Positions 45,200-53,369 of a stretch of 64,000 nucleotides of DNA are shown here, one piece after another (the first letter of the stretch is position 1; each line of letters opens with the position of its first letter). The translations under genes were made by a program, and so were the position numbers. Source of the DNA: JAEMQF01 sp963791595 (GTDB taxonomy: Bacteria > Pseudomonadota > Gammaproteobacteria > Burkholderiales > Burkholderiaceae_C); the NCBI GenBank assembly GCA_963791595.1, contig CAWBTF010000036.1:124001-188000 (forward strand), in the 5' to 3' direction. Below the pieces are notes generated by a model that was given only the letters and a program-made list of their open reading frames with translations, had not been told where the DNA came from and did not search any database.

Positions 45200-46591
45200 A
45201 TGAGCCAGCAACTGCAAACCATCAGTCCGATCGACGGCACGGTGATCGTGCGTCGCGACTACGTCGGCACCGACCAGGCGCGCGCGATGCTCGACCGCGC
45301 GCGGGATGCCCAGGCTGTGTGGCGAGACGTTTCCGTCGTGCAACGCGCCGCCGCGCTGAGCCAGGGTGTCGACGCGTTCGTCTCGCACAAGGCGCAGATC
45401 GCCGAGGAGCTGACGCGTCAGATAGGCAGGCCGCTGCGCTACACGCCCGGTGAAGTGGGCGGCTTCGAGGCACGCGCGCGGCACATGATCGCGATCGCGC
45501 CGGATGCGCTGAAAGACGTGGTGCCGCAGGAGATTGCCGGCTTCAACCGCTTCATCCGGCGCGAGCCGCTGGGCGTCGTGCTCGTCATCGCGCCGTGGAA
45601 CTACCCGCTGCTGACGGCAGTGAACGCGGTCGTTCCGGCGCTGATGGCCGGCAATGCGGTGCTGCTCAAGCACTCGGCACAGACGCCGCTCGCGGCCGAG
45701 CGCATTGTCGAATCGCTGGCGCAGGCCGGCCTGCCGCATGGTTTGCTGCAGTTCATCCACACCGACCATGACGGCACGCAGGCGCTGATCCAAGCGCCGC
45801 AGGTCGACGGTGTGTGTTTCACCGGCTCGGTGGCCGGCGGCGCCGCGGTGGAGCGCGCCGCGGCCGGGCGATTCATCCAGGTGGGGCTGGAACTCGGCGG
45901 CAACGACCCAGCCTATGTGCGGGCTGACGCGAAATTGGACCATGCGGTGGAAACGCTGGTCGACGGCGCGTTTTTCAATTCAGGGCAGAGCTGCTGCGGC
46001 ATCCAGCGCATCTATGTGCAGCGCTCGGTCTATGCGAAGTTCATCGAGCAGGCGGTGGCGCTGACGCGCCAGTACGTACTCGGCAACCCGCTCGACCCCG
46101 CCACGACGCTCGGCCCGGTGGTGCGCGCGGCGGCAGCCGACGCGGTGCGCGCGACGATCGCGCAGGCCACGGCGAAAGGCGCGAAAGGCCTGATCGACGC
46201 GCGAACCTTCAAGCTCGACGCCCCCGGCAGCGCCTATGTCGCGCCGCAGATCCTGGTCGACGTGAACCACGGCATGCAGATCATGAGCGACGAATGCTTC
46301 GGCCCGGTCGTCGGCATCATGCCGGTGGACACCGACGAAGAAGCGCTGCGCCTGATGAACGACAGCCCCTACGGATTGACGGCCGCGCTGTTCACGCAGG
46401 ACGAAGGCGCTGCGCTGCGCTTGGGCAACCGCCTGCAAACCGGCACCGTGTTCATGAACCGCTGCGACTACCTCGACCCGGCGCTCGCCTGGACCGGTGT
46501 GAAGAACACCGGCCGTGGGGCGACGCTGTCAACGCTGGGGTACGAGCATCTGACTCGGCCGAAGTCGTTTCACTTGAAGCGGTTGAGCTGA
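45200..46591 (+). CDS. NAD(P)-dependent aldehyde dehydrogenase
   Basis: 463 residues. Blocks: VIAPWNYPLLTAVNAVVPAL, FTGSVAGG, the Glu in LELGGNDPAYV and the catalytic Cys in NSGQSCCGIQRIYV; the end contains ALAWTGVKNTGRGATLS. Coupled to the upstream iron alcohol dehydrogenase by 10 bp. Substrate unknown. Convergent with the quinone reductase gene 23 bp away. Confidence 0.93.
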   Translation: MSQQLQTISPIDGTVIVRRDYVGTDQARAMLDRARDAQAVWRDVSVVQRAAALSQGVDAFVSHKAQIAEELTRQIGRPLRYTPGEVGGFEARARHMIAIAPDALKDVVPQEIAGFNRFIRREPLGVVLVIAPWNYPLLTAVNAVVPALMAGNAVLLKHSAQTPLAAERIVESLAQAGLPHGLLQFIHTDHDGTQALIQAPQVDGVCFTGSVAGGAAVERAAAGRFIQVGLELGGNDPAYVRADAKLDHAVETLVDGAFFNSGQSCCGIQRIYVQRSVYAKFIEQAVALTRQYVLGNPLDPATTLGPVVRAAAADAVRATIAQATAKGAKGLIDARTFKLDAPGSAYVAPQILVDVNHGMQIMSDECFGPVVGIMPVDTDEEALRLMNDSPYGLTAALFTQDEGAALRLGNRLQTGTVFMNRCDYLDPALAWTGVKNTGRGATLSTLGYEHLTRPKSFHLKRLS

Positions 46592-46614
46592 CGCGCAACC
46601 ACCCGTGGTCGTGC

Positions 46615-47592
46615 TCAGAGCTTGATCAACACCTTCGCATCCGCACCCTGTTCCACGCGCCGGTGCGCCGTGGCGATCTGGTCGAGTTCGTACACGTCCA
46701 GTCGCGGGTGCTGCAGCACGTCGCGTTCCAGCAGGCTGGTGATGCCGTCGAGCGTCTGGCGAAGCGCTTCGGGCGGGAGTTTGTAGACGATGAAGAAGTA
46801 GAGCGTCGCGAAACCCATGATCATCGGCCGGAACGGCACCGGAATCTGCGCCTGGCCCGAGCCGTAGACGACGATCCTGCCGCCGAACGCGAGCATCTCG
46901 CCCCAGTGGCGCGAGTTCGCCGCGGCGTCGACCTCGATCGCGCAATCGGCGCCTTTGCCCCCGGTGAGCAGCCGCACGCGCGCGGCGACATCTTCCTTGC
47001 GGTAGTCGATCACTTCTTCGGCGCCTGCCGAACGCGCCTCCTGGCCCTTGGCCTCGGTGCTGACCACGGCGATGACGCGCGCGCCGCTCATGTTGGCGAG
47101 CTGCGTCGCGTACAGGCCCACCGCGCCGGCAGCGCCGAACACGACCACGTTGCGCCCGAGCAGCGGCCCGCACGCCTGCACCGCGTGGTACGCCGTCATC
47201 AGCGGGATGCCGATCGACGCGCCCACTTCGAATGGCACGTGCTCGGGAAGGGCCACGGCCTGCTGCGCCGGCAGCGTCACGAACTCGGCGGCCGTTCCCA
47301 TCGCGCGGCCCCATTGCGCGTTGTAGAGCCAGACGCGCTGGCCGATCCGGCGCGAGATGACCAGGGGACCGAGCGCGTCGATCGTGCCGGCACCGTCGCT
47401 GTGCGGTACGACGAGCGAATAGTCCATCGCCGGGTTCGCGGTGCCGGCGCGCGATTTCACGTCGGACGGGTTGACGCCCGAGTACGCGAGCCTGATCCGA
47501 ACTTCGCCGAGTTCGGGCTCGGCGGCCGGCAGGGTCTCGACGGTCAAGACCTCCGTGGCCGGGCCTTTGGTGCGGTACAGGGCAGCGCGCAT
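46615..47592 (-). CDS. NADPH:quinone oxidoreductase family (zinc-less MDR)
   Basis: 325 residues. A medium-chain reductase without zinc ligands: YSGVNPSDVKSRAG, the fixed segment for NADPH binding VVVFGAAGAVGLYATQLA and the end DQIATAHRRVEQG. It reduces quinones or unsaturated carbonyls, commonly as a stress or detoxifying enzyme. ATG 47592 is selected because AAGGGAC precedes it; the longer frame upstream has no protein-like content. Confidence 0.9.
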   Translation of the reverse strand: MRAALYRTKGPATEVLTVETLPAAEPELGEVRIRLAYSGVNPSDVKSRAGTANPAMDYSLVVPHSDGAGTIDALGPLVISRRIGQRVWLYNAQWGRAMGTAAEFVTLPAQQAVALPEHVPFEVGASIGIPLMTAYHAVQACGPLLGRNVVVFGAAGAVGLYATQLANMSGARVIAVVSTEAKGQEARSAGAEEVIDYRKEDVAARVRLLTGGKGADCAIEVDAAANSRHWGEMLAFGGRIVVYGSGQAQIPVPFRPMIMGFATLYFFIVYKLPPEALRQTLDGITSLLERDVLQHPRLDVYELDQIATAHRRVEQGADAKVLIKL

Positions 47593-47782
47593 GCAGTGGT
47601 GTCCCTTCGTGGTCTCGTTCTGGCTCGGCGTCACGCAAGAGGCCGGGTGCGGCCGGGGCGCATCTTCGCGCAATGCGGGGTTCAGCACAATCGCCATGCA
47701 CATCGGACGGCGCAAAGTGTGGTGCGCGCGCCAGAGTCGGGCCGGTCCCTAGAATCGCCGCCAGACAACGAGATCCGACGCC

Positions 47783-48313
47783 ATGGCCATCTACCGACTC
47801 GACCAAACCGAACCGCGCATCGCGGCCTCTGCCTGGGTGGCCGACAGCGCCCAGGTCATCGGCAACGTCGAGTTGGGAGAGTTCGCGAACGTCTGGTTCG
47901 GCGCCATTCTGCGTGGCGACAACGAGACCATGCGCATCGGCGCGCGCTGCAACGTTCAAGACGGTGCGATTCTCCATTCCGACCCAGGCCTGCCGCTCAC
48001 GCTGCATGAAGGCGTGAGCGTCGGCCACCAGGCGATGCTGCACGGCTGCACGGTAGGCGTTGGCTCGCTGATCGCGATTCAGGCCGTGGTGCTGAACGGC
48101 GCTCGCATCGGCAAGCACTGCATCGTCGGCGCCGGCTCGCTCGTCACCGAGGGCAAGGAGTTCCCCGACGGTTCGATGATCCTGGGCAGCCCGGCGAAAC
48201 TGGTTCGGCCTTTGACGCCGGAGCAGATCGAAGGCTTGAAGCGCATCTCGGATCACTATGTGCGCAACGCGCAGCGCTTTCGCGCCGGGCTGGTGCGCAT
48301 CGACGAAGGTTGA
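47783..48313 (+). CDS. Gamma-carbonic anhydrase-like hexapeptide protein (YrdA/PaaY type)
   Basis: 176 residues forming a left-handed beta helix of hexapeptide repeats (VIGNVELGEFANVWFGAILR, then IGARCNVQDGAILHSDPG). Metal-binding His residues appear in ILHSD, SVGHQAMLHG. Family members are carbonic anhydrase-like or thioesterase (PaaY) proteins; the exact activity is unclear. The gene lies 11 bp before hslO. Confidence 0.92.
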   Translation: MAIYRLDQTEPRIAASAWVADSAQVIGNVELGEFANVWFGAILRGDNETMRIGARCNVQDGAILHSDPGLPLTLHEGVSVGHQAMLHGCTVGVGSLIAIQAVVLNGARIGKHCIVGAGSLVTEGKEFPDGSMILGSPAKLVRPLTPEQIEGLKRISDHYVRNAQRFRAGLVRIDEG

Positions 48314-48324
48314 ACGGCTCGCGC

Positions 48325-49293
48325 ATGAATGAGCTCCACAAGTTCATCTTCGACGGCCTGCCCGTGCGCGGCCAGCTGGTGCGCCTGACCGACGGCTGGC
48401 GCGAGGTGCTGCGCCGGCGCGCCGGCGCGGGGCAGGCGTGGCCCGTGCCGGTGCGCGAGCTGATGGGCGAGATGGCGGTCGCCGCAGTTCTGATGCAGGC
48501 CAACCTGCGGTTCGACGGGTCGCTGATCCTGCAGGTGTACGGCGACGGTCCGGTGAAATTGGCAGTCGCTGAGGTGCAGGCTGACCTGGCGTTTCGCGCG
48601 ACGGCCAAGACCGTCGGCGAGGTCGAACCCGACGCCGGCTTTGTGGAACTGCTCAACCGCGGCGGTGCCGGGCGTTGCGCGATCACGCTTGACCCAGGAA
48701 CCAGCCCAGCCGGGCGCCAGCCCTACCAAGGTGTGGTGTCGCTGAGCGATCCGAAAGGAACGCCCTTCGCGAGCGTGAGCCAGGTGCTGGAGCACTACAT
48801 GCGCCAGTCCGAACAACTGGAAACTCGCCTGGTGCTCGCGGCAAATGAAGATGCGGCCTGCGGGCTGTTGATTCAGCGCCTGCCGGTGCTCGGCGCAGGC
48901 AATCTCGGCGGCCAAGCCGCGGTGGTAGACGAGGCGGCGAGCGACGAAGCGTTCCGGCGCATTGCGCTGCTCACCGCGACCCTCACGCGCGACGAACTGC
49001 TGGGGCTGGACGCCGACACGCTGCTCAGGCGCCTGTACTGGGAAGAGCCGTTGCAGCGCTTTGCCCCGGGGAACGGCGCGCCGCGCTTCGAATGCCGTTG
49101 TTCGCGCGGGCGGGTCGGCCGCATGATGGTGAGTCTTGGGCGAGACGAGGTCGACGGCATTCTGGCCGAGCAAGGGCGCGTCGAGGTGGCGTGCGAGTTC
49201 TGCGCGCTGCAGTACCACTTCGATTCGGTCGATGTGGGGGAGTTGTTCACGCCGATGCGCGATCAGATCCCGCCCACCGCCGCGATCAACTGA
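48325..49293 (+). CDS. hslO: Redox-regulated chaperone Hsp33
   Basis: 322 residues. Hsp33 is a holdase activated by oxidation. N-terminal block FIFDGLPVRGQLVRLTDGW, central NRGGAGRCAITLD-type strands, and the C-terminal zinc switch with ECRCS and CEFC, i.e. all four Cys. ATG 48325 is chosen since the family begins MNELHKFIFD-like. It follows the gamma-carbonic anhydrase gene by 11 bp and probably shares its transcript. Confidence 0.95.
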   Translation: MNELHKFIFDGLPVRGQLVRLTDGWREVLRRRAGAGQAWPVPVRELMGEMAVAAVLMQANLRFDGSLILQVYGDGPVKLAVAEVQADLAFRATAKTVGEVEPDAGFVELLNRGGAGRCAITLDPGTSPAGRQPYQGVVSLSDPKGTPFASVSQVLEHYMRQSEQLETRLVLAANEDAACGLLIQRLPVLGAGNLGGQAAVVDEAASDEAFRRIALLTATLTRDELLGLDADTLLRRLYWEEPLQRFAPGNGAPRFECRCSRGRVGRMMVSLGRDEVDGILAEQGRVEVACEFCALQYHFDSVDVGELFTPMRDQIPPTAAIN

Positions 49294-49311
49294 GGGCGTT
49301 TACCCCGGGGG

Positions 49312-49986
49312 TCAGACCCTCGGCAGCGCATGGCGTTCGCACTGCGCGTCGCCGCAGCGCTCGCAGACCCATTGCCATCGAGGCGCCGATTCGGTGTCGG
49401 CATCGGTGTCGGCATCGTTGTTGCCGCTGACGCGCTCCATCCGCAGTGCAGCGCGAACCGCAGCCAATGCGTTGGCCAGGCGCAGCGGCCCGGTGCCGCA
49501 GACCACGGAAAACGGCAGTGAGGCGCCGGCCAGCGCGGTGCGCAGCAGGCGGTCGACCGGCTCGCGCACGTGGGCGCCATCGCGCTGGTGGGCGTCGGCC
49601 TGCCAGGGGATGTCGAGCGCGGTGAGCAGGGTCAACGCATAGCCCGACTGTGCGTGCTGCGCGAGGCTCGATGAGGGCGCGGTCGTTGAACAGGTACTCG
49701 CTGTAGACGGCGATCGTCAGTGCGGTCGTGTCGGCGACCACGATCTCGTGCTCGGCCGCGGCGTGCGCGATGCGCCGCATTCTGTTCGTCGGCGATGCTG
49801 CGCTGCTCGTCCGGGCGCGGCGTGCGACCTTGCGCGTCGCAGAACTCGCGCAGGTACCTCGGCGACGACAGCGACCTGCCGGCCTTCGCCGGCGAGGGCG
49901 GTGCGCAGGTCTTGCGCCAGCGTCGTCTTGCCGGTGCTCTCGGCGCCCAGCAATGCGATGACACGGCCACTCCAAGTGCGGGTCAT
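49312..49986 (-). CDS. NadR-like AAA ATPase (multiply frameshifted)
   Basis: About 224 residues when pieces from three frames are joined. Walker A is ALLGAESTGKTTLAQDL; then YLREFCDAQGRTPRPDEQRS, HEIVVADTTALTIAVYSEYL and LTALDIPWQADAHQRDG follow, the order seen in the kinase half of NadR (nicotinamide riboside kinase-like). Frame changes are needed near 49862, 49790 and 49665. The C-terminus adds a short acidic run (NDADTDADTES) and a Cys cluster CERCGDAQCERH of unknown use. Three breaks in 200 bp may mean poor sequence here or a decaying gene. The neighbouring HppA gene lies upstream on the same strand. Confidence 0.68.
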
Positions 49987-50112
49987 GATGACTGCGGCGC
50001 GTTGTTCAGGGTCGGCGTGGATGGTGCTGAGTGGCCGGTGCGCGTCGCATCATCCCGACTGAGCCGAATCCCGCCCAGGGCCTGCGCCGAGGCCCGGACC
50101 CGGCGCGCTGGG

Positions 50113-52605
50113 CTATTCGAGCTTGACTTCCACGCGTCGTGCGTCGGCGGCGGTGCCGGCGTTGATCTGCTCGGGCTTCTTCAGCTCGATCTTGTCCTCG
50201 GCGACTCCGGCCGCCTTGAGCGCGTCACGCGCAGCGAATGCACGCTGCTTTGCCAGCTCGGCATTCTTGGCCGGGTCGCCGGTGGCGTCGTGAAAGCCGC
50301 TGATCACCACCTTCTTCCCCGCCGCCACGCCCTTGATCACGTCGGCAAGCGCGGGCGCCGCATCGGCGGCCAGATCGGCCTTGCCGCTGGCGAAGTAGAA
50401 CTTCACCACGCCGCCTTCCACCTTGACCGACGCCGCATCGGCGACCCCTGGAGCGGCGGGTGCCGGCGCGGGTGCGGTGGTGGCAGGTGCGGCAGCGGGC
50501 GCGGTGGACACCTTCGGGGCCGCATGAGAAGCTCCAGCGCCGCTCGTCACCGGGACCGGCAACAGCGGCACGATCAACAGCGCAACGATGTTGATGATCT
50601 TGATCAGCGGGTTCACGGCCGGGCCGGCGGTGTCTTTGTACGGGTCGCCCACCGTGTCGCCGGTGACGGCGGCCTTGTGCGTCTCGCTGCCCTTGCCGCC
50701 ATGGTGGCCGTCTTCGATGTATTTCTTCGCGTTGTCCCAGGCGCCGCCGCCGGTGCACATCGAGATCGCGACGAACAGGCCCGTGACGATCGTGCCCATC
50801 AGCAGACCGCCCAGCGCGGCCGGGCCGAGCAGCATACCCACCAGCACGGGAACGACCACCGGCAACAGGCTCGGGATCATCATTTCCTTGATCGCCGCAA
50901 CCGTCAGCATGTCCACGGCCTTGCCGTATTCGGGCTTGGCGGTGCCTTCCATGATGCCCTTGATCTCACGGAACTGGCGCCGCACTTCAACCACGACGCT
51001 GCCGGCAGCGCGGCCCACCGCCTCCATCGCCATCGCACCGAACAGGTAGGGGATCAGGCCGCCGATGAACAGGCCGACGATGACTTTCGGCTCGCTCAGG
51101 TCGAAGCTGATGTCCATGCCGCGTGCGGTGAGCGAGTGGGTGTAGTCGGCGAACAGCACCAGGGCTGCGAGGCCCGCCGAGCCGATGGCGTAGCCCTTGG
51201 TCACGGCTTTCGTGGTGTTGCCCACCGCGTCCAACGGGTCGGTGATGTCGCGCACGCTCTTGGGCAGGTCCGACATTTCGGCGATGCCGCCGGCGTTGTC
51301 GGTGATCGGGCCGTAGGCGTCGAGCGCGACGACGATGCCGGCCATGCTCAGCATCGACGTGGCGGCGATGGCGATGCCATACAGGCCGCCGAGCTGGAAC
51401 GAAACAAGGATCGCGATGCAGACGAACAGCACAGGCCAGGCTGTGGAACGCATCGACACGCCCAGGCCCGCGATGATGTTCGTGCCATGGCCGGTGGTCG
51501 AGGCTTGCGCGATGTGCTGCACCGGCGAGTATTGCGTGCCGGTGTAGTACTCGGTGATCCAGACCATCGCGCCGGTCAGCACCAGGCCGACGACGCAGGC
51601 GCCGAACAGGCGCAGTTGCGTGCCGGCGCCCAGCGCGTCGTCGGGCATGATGGCGCGCGTGATGAAAAAGAAGCCCACCAGCGAAATCACGCCGGCGACG
51701 ATCAGGCCCTTGTAGAGCGCGGGCATCACGTTCTTCATTCCCGGCGTCGCCTTCACGGCGCTGCAACCGATGATCGACGCGATGATCGAAAAGCCGCCCA
51801 GCAGCAGCGGGTAGATCACGGCTTGCACCGACGCCGTCGTCACGACCAGCGCGCCGAGCGCCATCGTCGCGATCAGCGTCACCGCGTAGGTTTCGAACAG
51901 GTCGGCGGCCATGCCGGCGCAGTCGCCCACGTTGTCACCCACGTTGTCGGCAATCACCGCCGGGTTGCGCGGGTCGTCTTCCGGAATGCCGGCCTCGACC
52001 TTGCCCACCAGGTCAGCGCCGACGTCGGCGCCTTTGGTGAAGATGCCGCCGCCCAGCCGCGCGAAGATCGAAATCAGCGAAGCGCCGAACGCGAAGCCGA
52101 GCAGGGGCTTGATCGTGTCGGACAGCTTCGACACCGGCGTGACGTTGCCGTTGCCGGTGAGGAACAGGTAGAACACGCCCACGCCGAGCAGCCCGAGGCC
52201 GACGACGAGCATGCCGGTGATCGCCCCGCCCTTGAACGCGACGTCGAGCGCCGGGGCGATGCCCTTGGTCGCGGCCTGCGCGGTGCGCACGTTGGCGCGC
52301 ACCGAGACGTTCATGCCGATGAAACCGCAGGCACCCGACAAAACCGCGCCGAGCACGAAGCCCACGGCGGTGGTGCCGTTGATGAAGATGCCGATCAGGA
52401 TCGTCAGCACCACGCCGACCATCGCGATGGTGCGGTACTGGCGCGCCAGGTAGGCGGCGGCGCCTTGTTGAATCGCGCCGGCGATCTCTTGCATGCGCGC
52501 GTTGCCGGCGTCTTGCGACAGGATCCAGCTGCGTTGCACGAAGCCGTAGATGACCGCGGCCACGCCGCAGGCGAGCGCGAAATAAAGCGCCATGGTGGTT
52601 GACAT
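50113..52605 (-). CDS. hppA: Membrane H+-translocating pyrophosphatase fused to an OmpA-like domain
   Basis: 830 residues. The first 700 form a complete membrane pyrophosphatase with about 16 membrane segments: DVGADLVGKVEAGIPEDDPR (the substrate site), NPAVIADNVGDNVGDCAGM and the late DNAKKYIED. GNTTKAVTKGYAIGSA has Lys at the position that marks K+-independent proton pumps. After a Pro/Ala linker (about 700-735) comes an OmpA-like domain with FYFASGKADL, FHDATGD, NAELAKQRAFAARDAL and ARRVEV, expected in the periplasm, where it could bind peptidoglycan. It couples PPi hydrolysis to proton pumping. ATG 52605 has AAGGAGA upstream. It is divergent from the soluble Ppa gene across 227 bp. Confidence 0.95.
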   Translation of the reverse strand: MSTTMALYFALACGVAAVIYGFVQRSWILSQDAGNARMQEIAGAIQQGAAAYLARQYRTIAMVGVVLTILIGIFINGTTAVGFVLGAVLSGACGFIGMNVSVRANVRTAQAATKGIAPALDVAFKGGAITGMLVVGLGLLGVGVFYLFLTGNGNVTPVSKLSDTIKPLLGFAFGASLISIFARLGGGIFTKGADVGADLVGKVEAGIPEDDPRNPAVIADNVGDNVGDCAGMAADLFETYAVTLIATMALGALVVTTASVQAVIYPLLLGGFSIIASIIGCSAVKATPGMKNVMPALYKGLIVAGVISLVGFFFITRAIMPDDALGAGTQLRLFGACVVGLVLTGAMVWITEYYTGTQYSPVQHIAQASTTGHGTNIIAGLGVSMRSTAWPVLFVCIAILVSFQLGGLYGIAIAATSMLSMAGIVVALDAYGPITDNAGGIAEMSDLPKSVRDITDPLDAVGNTTKAVTKGYAIGSAGLAALVLFADYTHSLTARGMDISFDLSEPKVIVGLFIGGLIPYLFGAMAMEAVGRAAGSVVVEVRRQFREIKGIMEGTAKPEYGKAVDMLTVAAIKEMMIPSLLPVVVPVLVGMLLGPAALGGLLMGTIVTGLFVAISMCTGGGAWDNAKKYIEDGHHGGKGSETHKAAVTGDTVGDPYKDTAGPAVNPLIKIINIVALLIVPLLPVPVTSGAGASHAAPKVSTAPAAAPATTAPAPAPAAPGVADAASVKVEGGVVKFYFASGKADLAADAAPALADVIKGVAAGKKVVISGFHDATGDPAKNAELAKQRAFAARDALKAAGVAEDKIELKKPEQINAGTAADARRVEVKLE

Positions 52606-52832
52606 TGGCGTTGTCTCCTTGTGGTATGGGTGCCGGGCCGTTTGACGTGTTCGCACCTTGTCCGGCCCGGGCGAATCGGCAAAAACTTGCAGCCGTGGAT
52701 GCTAAGCGAAGGCCGCTCGCAAGGCAATCCGAGGCGGGCGTATTTTGGCAGGGCTTGTCGCGTCCGAGTCGCACTTTTCGGGCACGCCTTGATGGTGGCT
52801 AAGATAGGGTTACCCCCAACATCGGAACCACG

Positions 52833-53369
52833 ATGAGCCTGCACAACGTGACCCCGGGCCCGGACGCCCCTGCCCAGTTCAACGTGATCATCGAAATCCC
52901 GATGAACGCGAACCCGATCAAGTACGAGGTCGACAAGGAAAGCGGCGCGATGTTCGTCGACCGCTTCATGAGCACCGCGATGCACTACCCGTGCAACTAC
53001 GGCTACATCCCGCAGACGCTGGCCGACGACGGCGACCCGGTCGACGTGCTCGTGATCACGCCGTTTCCTTTGGCCCCAAGCGTGGTGGTGAAGTGCCGGC
53101 CGCTCGGTGTGCTGAAGATGGAAGACGAAGCTGGCGGCGACGCGAAGCTGCTCGCCGTGCCGATCGACAAGATCCTGTCGATCTACTCGCATTGGAAGAA
53201 GCCCGAGGACCTGAACCCGTTGCGGCTGAAAACGATTCAACATTTCTTCGAGCACTACAAGGATCTCGAAGAGGGCAAGTGGGTCTCGGTGAAGGGCTGG
53301 GAAGGGCCGGAGTCGGCGATGGCCGAGGTGAGCCATGGCATTGCCGCGTACGCCGCGGTACCGAAGTAG
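52833..53369 (+). CDS. ppa: Soluble inorganic pyrophosphatase
   Basis: 178 residues, the size of family I enzymes. Active-site blocks are IEIPMNANPIKYEVDKESG, YPCNYGYIPQTLADDGDPVD (the DGDPVDV metal motif) and HWKKPEDLNP. It hydrolyses pyrophosphate in the cytoplasm and complements HppA, encoded divergently, which uses the same substrate to pump protons. A TAAGAT at 52800-52805 may be the -10 element. Confidence 0.96.
   Translation: MSLHNVTPGPDAPAQFNVIIEIPMNANPIKYEVDKESGAMFVDRFMSTAMHYPCNYGYIPQTLADDGDPVDVLVITPFPLAPSVVVKCRPLGVLKMEDEAGGDAKLLAVPIDKILSIYSHWKKPEDLNPLRLKTIQHFFEHYKDLEEGKWVSVKGWEGPESAMAEVSHGIAAYAAVPK

Noticed and set aside
49395..49450. Tandem GTCGGCATC-type repeats resembling a small tandem array.
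   Set aside because: They encode a short Asp-Ala-Asp-Thr run in the NadR-like protein and number only two to three units.
49720..52602. A 960-codon open frame on the plus strand.
   Set aside because: It is the exact antisense of hppA, with His/Asp/Arg-rich low-complexity content and no ribosome site.
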